A DNA stretch of 38,562 bases, from contig JAQBRE010000006.1 in assembly GCA_028286605.1 (NCBI GenBank), forward strand, positions 1 through 38,562, in the 5' to 3' direction. The translations under genes and the position numbers were made by a program. The notes under the pieces are model-generated. The model was not told the origin of the DNA. It saw nothing but the letters and a program-made list of their open reading frames with translations, and made no database searches. This DNA is from Parcubacteria group bacterium. GTDB taxonomy: Bacteria > Patescibacteriota > Minisyncoccia > Phycocordibacterales > Phycocordibacteraceae. Of the stretch, positions 23,324 to 31,406 are shown one piece after another. Every line of letters begins with the position of its first letter. The stretch's first letter is position 1.

Positions 23324-24648
23324 ACGTAAAGACCCGCATCGCTCCTTCGCCCACCGGCTGGCTTCACATCGGTACCGCACGTACGGCGCTTTTTAATTAT
23401 CTGTTCGCGAAGCATCACGGCGGCACGTTCGCTATTCGCAGCGAAGACACGGACCGCGCACGCAGCCTTCCAGAATATGAGGAGGAGATTCTTGCCGGCC
23501 TCGCATGGCTCGGCCTCAAGCATGATGAGTTCGTTCGCCAGAGCGAGCGCGTCGAGCGGCATACGGAACTGCTGAAGAAAATAATTGACGAAAGGAAGGC
23601 ATACGTTTCCGAAGAGGAAAGCAAGAATGAGCCTGGCAAGAAAGTGCAGGTCGTTCGCCTGAAGAATCCCGGAACGAGCGTTACCTTCAACGACCTCGTT
23701 CGCGGTGACATCACCTTCGACACCACCGAACTCGGAGACTTTGTCATCGCTCGTGCCATTGATGATCCGCTCTACCACTTCGCCGTTGTGGTGGACGACA
23801 TGGATATGGAAATAACGCACGTGATACGCGGAGATGACCACATCTCGAATACGCCGCGACAGATACTGATACAGGAAGCACTGGGCGCTCCGCGCCCAGC
23901 CTACGCACATCTTCCGCTTATCCTCGCGCCAGACCGTACGAAGCTTTCAAAGCGCCACGGCGCAACGAGCATCGCGGATTATCGCAACGAAGGATTCATG
24001 ATGGAAGGCTTTGTGAACTTCATGGGCCTGCTTGGCTGGAGTCCAGGTAGTGATGACGAAGACTTTTCGCTTGAACAGCTCGTGGATGCGTTTGATTTGA
24101 GCGGCGTGCAGACGCACGGCGCTATTTGGAATCGCGAGAAGCTGCTCGACGTGAACCAGCGATGGATGCGAAAGCTTTCTGATGATGAGTTCATCGCACA
24201 GGGAAGTTTGGTGGCGCCGGATGAAGCCAAGCTACGCTCTATCGTGCCGCTTCTTAAGGAACGTGCGAAGACCTTCGGCGAAGCGCGCGAAATGATTACA
24301 GGAGAATTCGCGAGCATCTTCACAGCACCAACGCCGGATCGTGCGCAGCTCATGTCGAAGGAACCAGCAGAATTCGCAGGCGTAACGGCGCTTCACCTGC
24401 GCGCCTTCGGCGCGCAATTCGCCATGCTTCATGAAGGCATGAGTGTCGAAGAAATGAAATCCATCCTTATGCCATACGCAGACGCGATTCCAAAGGAAGA
24501 AGGCGGTCGCGGAGCTGCACTCTGGCCGCTACGCTATGCGCTTTCCGGCCAAGAACGTTCACCAGACCCATTCACCCTTATTTCTATACTTGGTGTTGAG
24601 GAAAGCAGCGTGCGCATACAAAACGCCCTTGATATACTGGAAGGATGA
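23320..24648 (+). CDS. gltX: Glutamyl-tRNA synthetase
   Basis: Class I synthetase charging tRNA-Glu (perhaps tRNA-Gln too; this cannot be decided here). The 442-residue protein has HIGT at residues 16-19 (IAPSPTGWLHIGTARTALFN), the Rossmann acceptor-binding insert with VIRGDDHISNTPRQ, and the KMSKS-type motif KLSKRHG from residue 208. The C-terminal anticodon-binding region is shorter than in E. coli (471 residues). It overlaps murG by 4 bases upstream and the M23 gene by 4 bases downstream. Confidence 0.96.
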   Translation: MNVKTRIAPSPTGWLHIGTARTALFNYLFAKHHGGTFAIRSEDTDRARSLPEYEEEILAGLAWLGLKHDEFVRQSERVERHTELLKKIIDERKAYVSEEESKNEPGKKVQVVRLKNPGTSVTFNDLVRGDITFDTTELGDFVIARAIDDPLYHFAVVVDDMDMEITHVIRGDDHISNTPRQILIQEALGAPRPAYAHLPLILAPDRTKLSKRHGATSIADYRNEGFMMEGFVNFMGLLGWSPGSDDEDFSLEQLVDAFDLSGVQTHGAIWNREKLLDVNQRWMRKLSDDEFIAQGSLVAPDEAKLRSIVPLLKERAKTFGEAREMITGEFASIFTAPTPDRAQLMSKEPAEFAGVTALHLRAFGAQFAMLHEGMSVEEMKSILMPYADAIPKEEGGRGAALWPLRYALSGQERSPDPFTLISILGVEESSVRIQNALDILEG

Positions 24649-26018
24649 GTTCATTCCGTATTGCTCTACTGGCGCTCTGTCTTCTCGTCATAGCGAGCAT
24701 TGATCCTGCGCATCACGCGCTCGCACAAGCTGCTGCCGCGGATACCTCAGGCGTTCAGGCACAGATCGATCAGCACAATGCGGCGATAACGGAACTGAAC
24801 AGCGAGATCGCTGCATACCAGAAGCAGCTCGATGTACTTGGCGGCCAGAAGCAGACGCTCACTTCAGCCATAAAGACGATTGATGTTTCGCGTCAGCAGA
24901 CCGCGACGCAAGCCCAAGTTACGCAGAACCAGATCGGCGCGACCGACCTGCAGCTCACGCAGATCAAAGGTGCCATCCTCACCAAGCAGCAGGCGATTAA
25001 CCTTGATCGCGGCGCAGTTGGTGCATCCATACGAAGCTTGCAGGAAGTGAGCGAGTCCAGCCTTGTTGAGCAGCTCTTTGCCGCAAACAGTCTTTCAGAT
25101 GCGTGGACCGATATAGATAATACCGCTGCTGTCACCGACGCACTCCGCACGCAAGCAAATGTACTTTCCGGCGATACGGTCGCCCTCACCGGCCAAGAGA
25201 ATACCGCCGCCGACACTCGTACGAAGCTCGCTTCGCTTGAAACTCAGCTTAAGGTCCAGCAGAAAGCGCTCGATGTGAACAAGGCGGCAAAGGCATCGTT
25301 GCTCGCGCAAACCAATAGCAAGGAAAGCAGCTACCAGTCGCTTATAGCAACCAAGAAGCAGCAGGAAACTGCATTCGAAAGCGAACTCACGAGCCTGCAG
25401 AGCCAGCTCAAATCAGTCGGAAAGGCGAGTATCCCTACGGTCGGTGCCGGCATCCTCTCCTGGCCATACTCGGCTACCTTCGCTGCGCACTGCCTCACCA
25501 TCGCAAACGCGCTTGATCCGGTTAACAACTACTGCATCACGCAATACTTCGGCAATACACCATTCGCTACGGCGAACGCATCTATCTATAACGGCATGGG
25601 CCACGACGGCGTCGACATCGGCATGCCTATTGGTACGCCCGTGCACGCAGCGCTTTCGGGTGTCGTGCTTGGAACAGGAAACACGGACACCGCGCACAAC
25701 GCTGCAGGCCAGCAGTGCCTTTCATTCGGCAAGTGGGTGATGATCAAGCATGCAAACGGTCTTGATACGATGTATGCGCACCTTTCGGAAATAGACGTCG
25801 CCAAAGGCGACGCTCTGAGCACTGGCGACGTTCTCGGCTATTCCGGTATGACCGGCTACGCTACGGGCCCACACCTTCACTTCGGCGTGTACGCTTCTGC
25901 CGGCGTGCAGATCCTCACTCTTAACCAGTTCCGCGGCGCGGTTACGCCATGTGCGAACGCAACCATGCCAGTTGCTCCGAACAACGCATACCTCAATCCG
26001 ATGTCGTATCTTTTGTAG
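24645..26018 (+). CDS. Secreted murein hydrolase activator / M23 endopeptidase
   Basis: EnvC/NlpD-like. The 457-residue protein has a signal peptide (MSSFRIALLALCLLVIASID ... ALAQ), a long coiled coil (about 32-255, with many Q/A/L heptads such as EIAAYQKQLDVLGGQKQTL), and a C-terminal LytM/M23 domain with zinc motifs H320-x3-D324 (HDGVDIGMPIG) and HLHFG (410-414). The first His, the Asp and HxH are present, so it may be an active peptidase rather than only an activator. An insert with cysteines (CLTIANALDPVNNYC) precedes the catalytic part. The start overlaps gltX by 4 bases. Confidence 0.9.
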   Translation: MSSFRIALLALCLLVIASIDPAHHALAQAAAADTSGVQAQIDQHNAAITELNSEIAAYQKQLDVLGGQKQTLTSAIKTIDVSRQQTATQAQVTQNQIGATDLQLTQIKGAILTKQQAINLDRGAVGASIRSLQEVSESSLVEQLFAANSLSDAWTDIDNTAAVTDALRTQANVLSGDTVALTGQENTAADTRTKLASLETQLKVQQKALDVNKAAKASLLAQTNSKESSYQSLIATKKQQETAFESELTSLQSQLKSVGKASIPTVGAGILSWPYSATFAAHCLTIANALDPVNNYCITQYFGNTPFATANASIYNGMGHDGVDIGMPIGTPVHAALSGVVLGTGNTDTAHNAAGQQCLSFGKWVMIKHANGLDTMYAHLSEIDVAKGDALSTGDVLGYSGMTGYATGPHLHFGVYASAGVQILTLNQFRGAVTPCANATMPVAPNNAYLNPMSYLL

Positions 26019-26051
26019 GTAAATATTCAATGCCTAATGTGCTATAAATTT

Positions 26052-26771
26052 ATGTCTAAAACTGAGCCATTGAAGTTGTTTTCAACTCGGAATGTTATAG
26101 TCCATTATTATAAATTACGCGATTCTTTAGCAGAGACGAGTATCTCTAGTAGAGAATTTAGGAAGGCTACCGAGGCATATTTTGTTGCAGAAATGTTGGC
26201 AGGTCGTAGGGCTGCAGATGGTCAAGACTACTGGCTCCGTTTGATCGATAATAAAGAACAAACTCCTGATATAAAGACTTATTCTTGGAAACACTCTGGA
26301 AGGATTCCTGATGGCATGTGGGAACATTTCATTGAAGTAACTGAGTATGAAGATCATTCATCTGAATCTCTTATAGATTTTTTGGAGAGAACGAAATTAA
26401 ATAAATATCGTGATGATCCTCAGCTAATTATTCTTTGCCGCGTCAGTAAATTTACAACAATCCCTCCGCTTTTAGAGTTAAAAAGGGAACTATTGGCCCG
26501 CAGGGTAGTTAATCCAATACTGATTTGTGGCAGAATGAGCAGCGAAACAGATGAGGAAGTAATTTATCGTCTTATTCAAATTGATCCTGGTGTGGATATT
26601 ATGCCGCAGAGCGTTGATTTCAATCTTAAGCAGCAATTAGAACAAATGACTAATGATGGGGTACTCATTTTGGATAAACTAATGGAGCCAGGAAAATATA
26701 TTGATATTAAGAATTATCCGTTTGAATCATTGGGATTTATTCCAAAAGATGACGGGACTTATGGGCCCTAA
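26052..26771 (+). CDS. Hypothetical protein, possible PD-(D/E)xK-like nuclease
   Basis: The start is taken at ATG 26052 (MSKTEPLKLFSTRN; 239 residues); the track begins 5 codons earlier. A central block KEQTPDIKTYSWKHSG ... EHFIEVTEYEDHS has the spacing of a PD-x(n)-E-x-K nuclease core, but the expected Lys is Thr (EVT), so a catalytic role is only suggested. C-terminal part: VNPILICGRMSSETDEEVIY. It is strongly AT-rich compared with the M23 gene upstream, stands alone and was probably acquired. TATAAA is present only 3 bases before the ATG. No named family recognised. Confidence 0.55.
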   Translation: MSKTEPLKLFSTRNVIVHYYKLRDSLAETSISSREFRKATEAYFVAEMLAGRRAADGQDYWLRLIDNKEQTPDIKTYSWKHSGRIPDGMWEHFIEVTEYEDHSSESLIDFLERTKLNKYRDDPQLIILCRVSKFTTIPPLLELKRELLARRVVNPILICGRMSSETDEEVIYRLIQIDPGVDIMPQSVDFNLKQQLEQMTNDGVLILDKLMEPGKYIDIKNYPFESLGFIPKDDGTYGP

Positions 26772-26811
26772 TGCTTTGTTATAGAGTAATTATAGTTTCA
26801 GACAGAAGGCG

Positions 26812-26817
26812 TATACT
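26812..26817 (+). promoter_or_regulatory. -10 element, leaderless
   Basis: TATACT ends 6 bases before ATG 26824. Confidence 0.45.
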
Positions 26818-26823
26818 TGTTGT

Positions 26824-27309
26824 ATGACGGAGCGAAGGAAGATGCTCATGTACGCATGTATCGCAGCGGTGATGCTTATCATTGCCGCTGTCGGAGGATG
26901 GTATGCCTATGCGAAATCTGAGAAAGAATCTATTCCTTCGAAGGATATGTACGTGGCAGGAAATCTTCTGCTTGGGACAGACGGGACCAGCACAAATAGC
27001 GCGTATCTCATTGGCTTCAATGGCATGACGCTCTATACGTATGCGAAAGATACCTCCGGCACTTCAAGCTGCACAGTTTCGTGCGTGAAGGAGTGGGTTC
27101 CATATCTGGTGCCTTCTAAAGATATCCTTGCGAACGTGCAGGAAGGGATTCCAGGCGCGATTAGCAGTATTATTCGAGCTTCTGGCATGCAGGTTACGTA
27201 TGAGGGAAAGCCTCTCTATTTCTATGTCGGAGATAGCGTTTCAGGGGACATGAACGGGCAAGGAAAGGGTGGGTCTATGGTGCAAATTCCTGCCATAACA
27301 GGCTCCTAA
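26824..27309 (+). CDS. Membrane-anchored COG4315-type secreted-repeat protein
   Basis: The 161-residue protein has an N-terminal membrane anchor (about 9-30, YACIAAVMLIIAAVGGWYAY) without a lipobox Cys, then two copies of the 'secreted repeat of unknown function' (lipoprotein_15/COG4315 type). One copy is GMTLYTYAKDTSGTSSCTVSC with CVKEWVPYLVP, the other is YEGKPLYFYVGDSVSGDMNG with QGKGG. In other bacteria such domains occur in small lipoproteins near electron-transfer genes, but the role is unknown. The two Cys flanking TVS may form a disulfide outside the cell. Confidence 0.8.
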   Translation: MTERRKMLMYACIAAVMLIIAAVGGWYAYAKSEKESIPSKDMYVAGNLLLGTDGTSTNSAYLIGFNGMTLYTYAKDTSGTSSCTVSCVKEWVPYLVPSKDILANVQEGIPGAISSIIRASGMQVTYEGKPLYFYVGDSVSGDMNGQGKGGSMVQIPAITGS

Positions 27310-27347
27310 AAGGTGCTAGGATATTTATATTATCTAGCAACATTTCT

Positions 27348-27869
27348 ATGAACTCCTTATTCGGCGCAGCCTCCCTCGTGTTCGTAGTGCTTTTAGTAAT
27401 CGTCGTTATCTGCGTATTGCTGATTGTTTCGGGTTGGAAGATCTTTCAGAAAGCAGGCCGCCCAGGATGGGCCTCGCTCATTCCATTCTATCGTCAGGCC
27501 GTGCTTCTTGAGCTCGTGAATAAGCCGCTCTGGTGGATACTTCTGTTCTTCGTTCCAATCGTGAACCTGTTCATCATCGTCATAACCATTCGCCGCTTGG
27601 CACATGCGTTCGGAAAGGGAGTCTGGTTCACTGTTGGGCTCATATTTCTTCCGTTCATCTTCTATCCTATTCTTGCCTTCGGAACGTCAACGTACGTGAA
27701 CGCGTTCCCACCTGCAAAGCCGATGTCTGAAGCGGTTAAGTGGACGCTCATCGCTGCATTCGTATTCATTATGATTGAAGGGATGATGGTACTTTCTTTG
27801 GGTGCTGGTCGCGACACATCACGTTCAGATATGAACCAGCGACCATTCGAGATGAATCAGCCTGTGTAG
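27348..27869 (+). CDS. DUF5684-like multi-pass membrane protein
   Basis: The 173-residue protein has an N-terminal membrane segment (about 5-28), then the family-like block WKIFQKAGRPGWASLIPFYR and two further hydrophobic stretches (WWILLFFVPIVNLFIIVITI and FTVGLIFLPFIFYPILAFG), and a last one before a polar tail. The K-A-G-x-P-GW-A-x-IP-x-Y pattern is that of DUF5684/signal-peptidase-associated membrane proteins common in CPR genomes. Function unknown. It is convergent with the AlkA gene, with 6 bases between stops. Confidence 0.75.
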   Translation: MNSLFGAASLVFVVLLVIVVICVLLIVSGWKIFQKAGRPGWASLIPFYRQAVLLELVNKPLWWILLFFVPIVNLFIIVITIRRLAHAFGKGVWFTVGLIFLPFIFYPILAFGTSTYVNAFPPAKPMSEAVKWTLIAAFVFIMIEGMMVLSLGAGRDTSRSDMNQRPFEMNQPV

Positions 27870-27875
27870 GAAAAC

Positions 27876-28526
27876 CTATTTCGTATCGCGGACTTTCCAA
27901 AGAACACGGCTCGCGAACGTGCGGTGTGGAGACCATTTCAGCGCGATCGCTTCAAGCTGTTTTATTGGCGCGTCTTTCGGCAGGGAATAGAGCTGTTCTA
28001 TGGAACGGCGTAAGCCGAGATCACCAGGTGAGAAGACGTCTTCGCGTTCGAGCGCGAACATCAGGAACATTTCCGCAGTCCAGCGGCCGATTCCCCATAT
28101 CGCGACCAGCTGCGCAATCGCGTCTTCTTCAGGAATCTTCTTTAATGTCTCCAGCTTAAGTTCACCTTTCATAACGGCTTTAGAAAGTTCTTTAAGGGAT
28201 TTTACTTTTGCTGCAGAAAGACCCGCTTTACGGAGCGTCGGCGTGCGGAGGCGGGATATGGCTTCCGCTGTTACCTGGCCGCCGCAGGCGGCCTTCAGAC
28301 GTCCCCAAATGGTATCTGCAGCCTTGGTAGAGAGTTGCTGGCCGACAATCGAACCCGCAAGCGCATCGAAGAGCTGTTGGTACGAACGACGGTGACCTTT
28401 ACGCGAAAGAATCTCTTCCGCATGGGGCAGGGAAGCCTTGTACAGGATTGGGTCTATCTTGCGAAGATGAAGAAGAGCTGGAGATTCAGCAGCCTTTTCC
28501 CCCTTTATTACTTTGGCAGCTTTCAT
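27876..28526 (-). CDS. DNA-3-methyladenine glycosylase II (AlkA-type)
   Basis: HhH-GPD base-excision glycosylase removing alkylated bases. The 216-residue protein has YQQLFDALAGSIVGQQLSTK (about 49-68), the helix-hairpin-helix with IWGIGRWTAEMFLMFALERE (about 143-162) and the catalytic Asp in DVFSPGDLGLRRSIEQLY (about 163-180). The N-terminal AlkA domain is missing, so it is the compact form. The ATG is 6 bases from a palindromic -10 shared with the divergent gene at 28549. Confidence 0.92.
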   Translation of the reverse strand: MKAAKVIKGEKAAESPALLHLRKIDPILYKASLPHAEEILSRKGHRRSYQQLFDALAGSIVGQQLSTKAADTIWGRLKAACGGQVTAEAISRLRTPTLRKAGLSAAKVKSLKELSKAVMKGELKLETLKKIPEEDAIAQLVAIWGIGRWTAEMFLMFALEREDVFSPGDLGLRRSIEQLYSLPKDAPIKQLEAIALKWSPHRTFASRVLWKVRDTK

Positions 28527-28532
28527 AGGGCC

Positions 28533-28540
28533 AGTATACT
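28533..28540. promoter_or_regulatory. Palindromic -10 element shared by divergent genes
   Basis: AGTATACT reads TATACT on both strands. On the plus strand it ends 8 bases before ATG 28549, with TTGGCA (5 of 6) 16 bases upstream at 28513-28518. On the minus strand it ends 6 bases before the AlkA ATG at 28526. Both transcripts would be nearly leaderless. Confidence 0.55.
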
Positions 28541-28548
28541 AAACATAC

Positions 28549-28761
28549 ATGGTACGTCTTCTTATTTGGGTCATCGTTGGTCTTTTGGCACTTTCGTTCT
28601 TCGGCGTATCGTTGAAAAGCCTCGTTAACTCGCCAACGAACAAGGAAAACCTTTCATTCATTTCCCAGCTTCTTCATCAAGGATGGGCTACGGTTAGCGT
28701 ATGGTTACATATGCTCATCGATCCCATCGTCGCGATGACGCATATCCATTTCCCTCTATAA
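28549..28761 (+). CDS. Small single-TM hypothetical protein
   Basis: The 70-residue product has a membrane segment at about residues 2-20 (VRLLIWVIVGLLALSFFGVS), then a linker (LKSLVNSPTNKENLS) and an amphipathic segment (LLHQGWATVSVWLHMLIDPI). No family recognised. It lies directly upstream (4 bases) of the DUF3467-like gene, so the two are probably co-expressed from the palindromic promoter. Confidence 0.6.
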   Translation: MVRLLIWVIVGLLALSFFGVSLKSLVNSPTNKENLSFISQLLHQGWATVSVWLHMLIDPIVAMTHIHFPL

Positions 28762-28765
28762 CTCT

Positions 28766-29014
28766 ATGCCTGACGAACCTATCGCTATCACCATTCCGCA
28801 GGACACGAGCCCCACGTTCTCGAACGCGACGCAGGTGACCGTTTCTGACGACTCCGTCGTGCTGCAGTTTGCCTATGTTCGCCCAGACCGCACCACCGGC
28901 CAGCTCATCGCCGAGATAGTGCTTTCGCCGAAGCATGCTATCGATTTCAGCCGCGCGCTCGACGCAACCATTAAGCAGCATTTCACGCGCCACCTCAACG
29001 ACCCTGAATTTTAA
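28766..29014 (+). CDS. DUF3467-like small protein
   Basis: The 82-residue sequence (SNATQVTVSDDSVVLQFAYV, TGQLIAEIVLSPKHAIDFSR) matches the DUF3467 layout: N-terminal beta strands, then an 'ArVaLSP.HAk.ll.aL' helix. The family occurs widely in bacteria without a known function. No signal peptide. It follows the small TM gene by 4 bases. Confidence 0.7.
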   Translation: MPDEPIAITIPQDTSPTFSNATQVTVSDDSVVLQFAYVRPDRTTGQLIAEIVLSPKHAIDFSRALDATIKQHFTRHLNDPEF

Positions 29015-29118
29015 AGGCTCTGACGCTTCATGAAGAAGCTTCACGCCATATTCATGGTCTACTTTGTATACATACATGGTCAGTAGCTAATTGACTGACA
29101 CTAACCCTTACGATAGAT

Positions 29119-29361
29119 ATGAAAACGCTACTTCTTGGTTCTCTCGCTATGGCCGCTGCGGTCGTAGCTCCCGCTGTTTCTTTCGCTGACACCTTCGCAT
29201 ACGTTAATACGAGCGGCGATGTTCAGACGATGGATGCAACTACCGCAAATCAGGCTATCCTGACTGCACCGAACATTGCTACCCATAGCGGAGTTATGGA
29301 TCTTAATGTCTCGAACTCAACCGCTAATCCTGTCGCTGGCCAGAGCGTCGGCGGCGTGTAA
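29119..29361 (+). CDS. Small secreted protein
   Basis: The 80-residue product has a classic signal peptide (MKTLLLGSLAMAAAVVAPAV with SFA before DTFAYV), leaving a mature peptide of about 57 residues rich in T, N, A and V. A similar 'small secreted TFAYVNTSGDVQTM' type occurs in CPR genomes. TTGACT lies at 29091 with an imperfect inverted repeat GTCAGT...ACTGAC around it, perhaps an operator. A long terminator hairpin follows the stop, so it is an independent gene. Confidence 0.65.
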   Translation: MKTLLLGSLAMAAAVVAPAVSFADTFAYVNTSGDVQTMDATTANQAILTAPNIATHSGVMDLNVSNSTANPVAGQSVGGV

Positions 29362-29383
29362 GCCAAGCTTCGCGCTATGCAAG

Positions 29384-29427
29384 AACATACCGCAGGTCTG
29401 CTTCGGGCAGCCCTGCGGTATGTTTTA
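29384..29427 (+). terminator. Long terminator hairpin
   Basis: 13-bp stem AACATACCGCAGG / CCTGCGGTATGTT with an inner CTGC/GCAG stem around TTCG, followed by TTT. Confidence 0.88.
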
Positions 29428-29450
29428 TAGAAACCAACCGTCATATTCTG

Positions 29451-29456
29451 TATACT
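29451..29456 (+). promoter_or_regulatory. -10 element, leaderless
   Basis: TATACT ends 7 bases before ATG 29464; TAGAAA lies 17 bases upstream as a weak -35. Confidence 0.45.
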
Positions 29457-29463
29457 TCTACCT

Positions 29464-30396
29464 ATGAAATATCTTCCCGTACTTTTCTTCGTGCTCAGTG
29501 CGAGCATGCCATTCGCGGCGTCTGCATCAACGTTTCCGCCCGTGTGCAGCGTTCTTACCAAAACTGCAGACGGCGAGTTCTGGCCGATGATCAACAACAA
29601 GCTGTACCTGATCGCACAGCCGAACGAACCAGTAACGATAATCTGGGGCAGTGCGAATGCCACGATCGCATACAATAATCTCGGTTCGATAGGATTCACC
29701 GGGCAGCAGGTGGTTACGCCGACGAAGACGACGGCGTACACCTACACATTCGCTGCAGGAAGTGCACAGACCACGTGCACCGTAACGGCCGTCGTACTCA
29801 CCGGCACGACAGGGCAGGGGACTGGCCCGGTTGCTGTTGCACCTGCTCAGCAGACATCAGTAACAAGCACTTCAGCAGCGACACCCGTAACCGTTACCAC
29901 ATCACCAGCAACCGCAAGCACGACTCCTTCAACGGCGTCATTCTCTGCATCTGAAATTCCGCTCCTTGCCGGGGGAGTCGCAACGCCCGGCGCAGTCGTT
30001 CCTGTTCAATATCTGCAGCTCATCAACACGAGCAGCACGCAGACCACCCTTCCTGGCGTCTGGTTGAAACAAGACGGCAGCGCGCCGCTGAGTAGTATCA
30101 TCGGCTTCACGACGGTGGATGATAAGGCGCAGTTCCGCACGAGCGTCGGCGGTACGGAAGGCGCAGCACTATTCAAGAATGGCCTTGCCTTCGTTCCGCT
30201 GAATGCAGCATTCGCGCCTGGCCAGCTCCGCATCTTCACTATCAAGGCGCAGGTCAGCCACAATCTGCTTACGAGCACCGGCAGCGCATACGGCACCACG
30301 CTTATGCTTGATACGGCAAGTATCAGCACCACGGGCGCAGTGAACGCTCGCTTTCCGATCGTCGGCACCACATGGACGCTACAAGCAACGAACTAA
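29464..30396 (+). CDS. Secreted Thr/Ser/Ala-rich surface protein
   Basis: The 310-residue protein has a signal peptide (1-20, MKYLPVLFFVLSASMPFAAS). An N-terminal Ig/PKD-like part (EPVTIIWGSANATIAYNN and TGQQVVTPTKTTAYTYTFAA) has paired cysteines. A Thr/Ser/Pro/Ala linker (about 125-160) leads to a C-terminal beta-rich region (VVPVQYLQLINTSSTQTTLP ... WTLQATN). This architecture is frequent in CPR surface proteins, sometimes near pili. No anchor is seen at the C-terminus, so it is either released or held by another partner. Confidence 0.75.
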   Translation: MKYLPVLFFVLSASMPFAASASTFPPVCSVLTKTADGEFWPMINNKLYLIAQPNEPVTIIWGSANATIAYNNLGSIGFTGQQVVTPTKTTAYTYTFAAGSAQTTCTVTAVVLTGTTGQGTGPVAVAPAQQTSVTSTSAATPVTVTTSPATASTTPSTASFSASEIPLLAGGVATPGAVVPVQYLQLINTSSTQTTLPGVWLKQDGSAPLSSIIGFTTVDDKAQFRTSVGGTEGAALFKNGLAFVPLNAAFAPGQLRIFTIKAQVSHNLLTSTGSAYGTTLMLDTASISTTGAVNARFPIVGTTWTLQATN

Positions 30397-30417
30397 CTCA
30401 GAATATATAAAGAAGTT

Positions 30418-30441
30418 GGGCCGCCCTGTAAGGGGCGGCCC
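30418..30441. terminator. Bidirectional hairpin between convergent genes
   Basis: GGGCCGCCC / GGGCGGCCC with loop TGTAAG, between the plus-strand surface protein and the minus-strand PEP-CTERM gene. The T-tracts on both sides are short. Confidence 0.75.
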
Positions 30442-30486
30442 ATTTCGTAAGAACCGTAGGATTCTTACTATAGTTCTCGCGTTGGC

Positions 30487-31194
30487 CTAGGCCGCGGCGA
30501 GGGAAGTCGAAGCGCGACGACGACGGAGCACGGCGCCGAGACCGCCGAAGCCGACGAGCATCATCGCCCAGGTCGCCGGTTCCGGCACTGCGCCGCTGCC
30601 CGCGAAACCCGTGCCCAATTGAGCCACGGTCGTCAGGGACTTCGTGCCGCCCGCCAGCCCGGTCACCGTCAGCTTGACGTCATAGGTGCCGTTGATGGCC
30701 GGATCGAAGTTGAGGCCGGGCAGGAAGTTCAGACGATAGCTGTTCTGCGTGCTGCCGTTGGCGACCGAGTTGTCGTTGCCGAGAGCGAGCGCATTGTAGC
30801 TGAAACTGCCGCCCGCCAGGTTGGTGAACGTCAGCGTCGCCGTCCCAGCGAAGGGAGTGGTCTCGTTGTCGTCGAAACCCCAGTCGTAACTGACGAACTG
30901 GCCGGCGCTCGTCGCGAAGTCGTAGACGCCCCCAGACGACGCGGGCGCCGTCTGGAAGGTATCATGCATGCGCAGATAGAGCTGGTCGCCGCCGGAGGTC
31001 GAGAGCACTTCGGTATTGGCAGGCGTATAGCCGTTGCCCGTGCCGTAGAACCAGTTGTCCGACGGATTCGAATTCTGGACCGTCGTGTCAGCGCGAGCCA
31101 CGTTCGCGCCAAAAAGCGCGACAGCGAGCGCACTGGCCACGATGGCGCCGGCGAGAAGGCGATTCTTCTTGATTTCCAATTTCCTGATTTTCAA
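30487..31194 (-). CDS. PEP-CTERM-type secreted protein 1
   Basis: Start taken at TTG 31194 (MKIRKLEIKKNRLLAGA), with GGGA upstream; the track uses GTG at 31239, 15 codons earlier. About 235 residues. Signal peptide ending ARA-DTT. The beta-rich body contains YDWGFDDNETTPFAGTATLT. The C-terminal sorting tag is PEPATWAMMLVGFGGLG followed by AVLRRRRA, the form common in sphingomonads and other Alphaproteobacteria. Exosortase (XrtA/EpsH) normally cleaves this tag, but none is visible in the window. GC content and antisense ORFs set the gene apart from neighbours, suggesting horizontal transfer. It is the last gene of the minus-strand block and has its own leader. Confidence 0.85.
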   Translation of the reverse strand: MKIRKLEIKKNRLLAGAIVASALAVALFGANVARADTTVQNSNPSDNWFYGTGNGYTPANTEVLSTSGGDQLYLRMHDTFQTAPASSGGVYDFATSAGQFVSYDWGFDDNETTPFAGTATLTFTNLAGGSFSYNALALGNDNSVANGSTQNSYRLNFLPGLNFDPAINGTYDVKLTVTGLAGGTKSLTTVAQLGTGFAGSGAVPEPATWAMMLVGFGGLGAVLRRRRASTSLAAA

Positions 31195-31234
31195 GACGCA
31201 TATCCCTTGTTTGCTCGGTATATCCCCTAAATGG

Positions 31235-31286
31235 TTCACCGCAGCATAGAAAGCTCATGTATATAAGCGCTCTAGGCTACGGTGTA
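31235..31286 (-). promoter_or_regulatory. Conserved leader hairpin of PEP-CTERM gene 1
   Basis: Arms 31235-31250 and 31271-31286 pair at 13 of 16 positions plus one G-U on the minus strand, around a 20-base loop. Sequence and position match the hairpin before PEP-CTERM gene 2, with base-pair covariation at three positions. Confidence 0.6.
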
Positions 31287-31361
31287 CAACAAAACGGACT
31301 GAACTAATGTGAAAGAACTCAGCGTGTACCTTACCACTTTTCTTTACATATGACAAATAGA

Positions 31362-31387
31362 AGCGCCCGGCTGAGAAGCCGGGCGCT
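31362..31387 (-). terminator. Terminator after PEP-CTERM gene 2
   Basis: 11-bp stem AGCGCCCGGCT / AGCCGGGCGCT with a 4-base loop; on the minus strand it is followed by TCTATTTG. Confidence 0.85.
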
Positions 31388-31406
31388 GTAGTGTTTTCGC
31401 GTTGAT

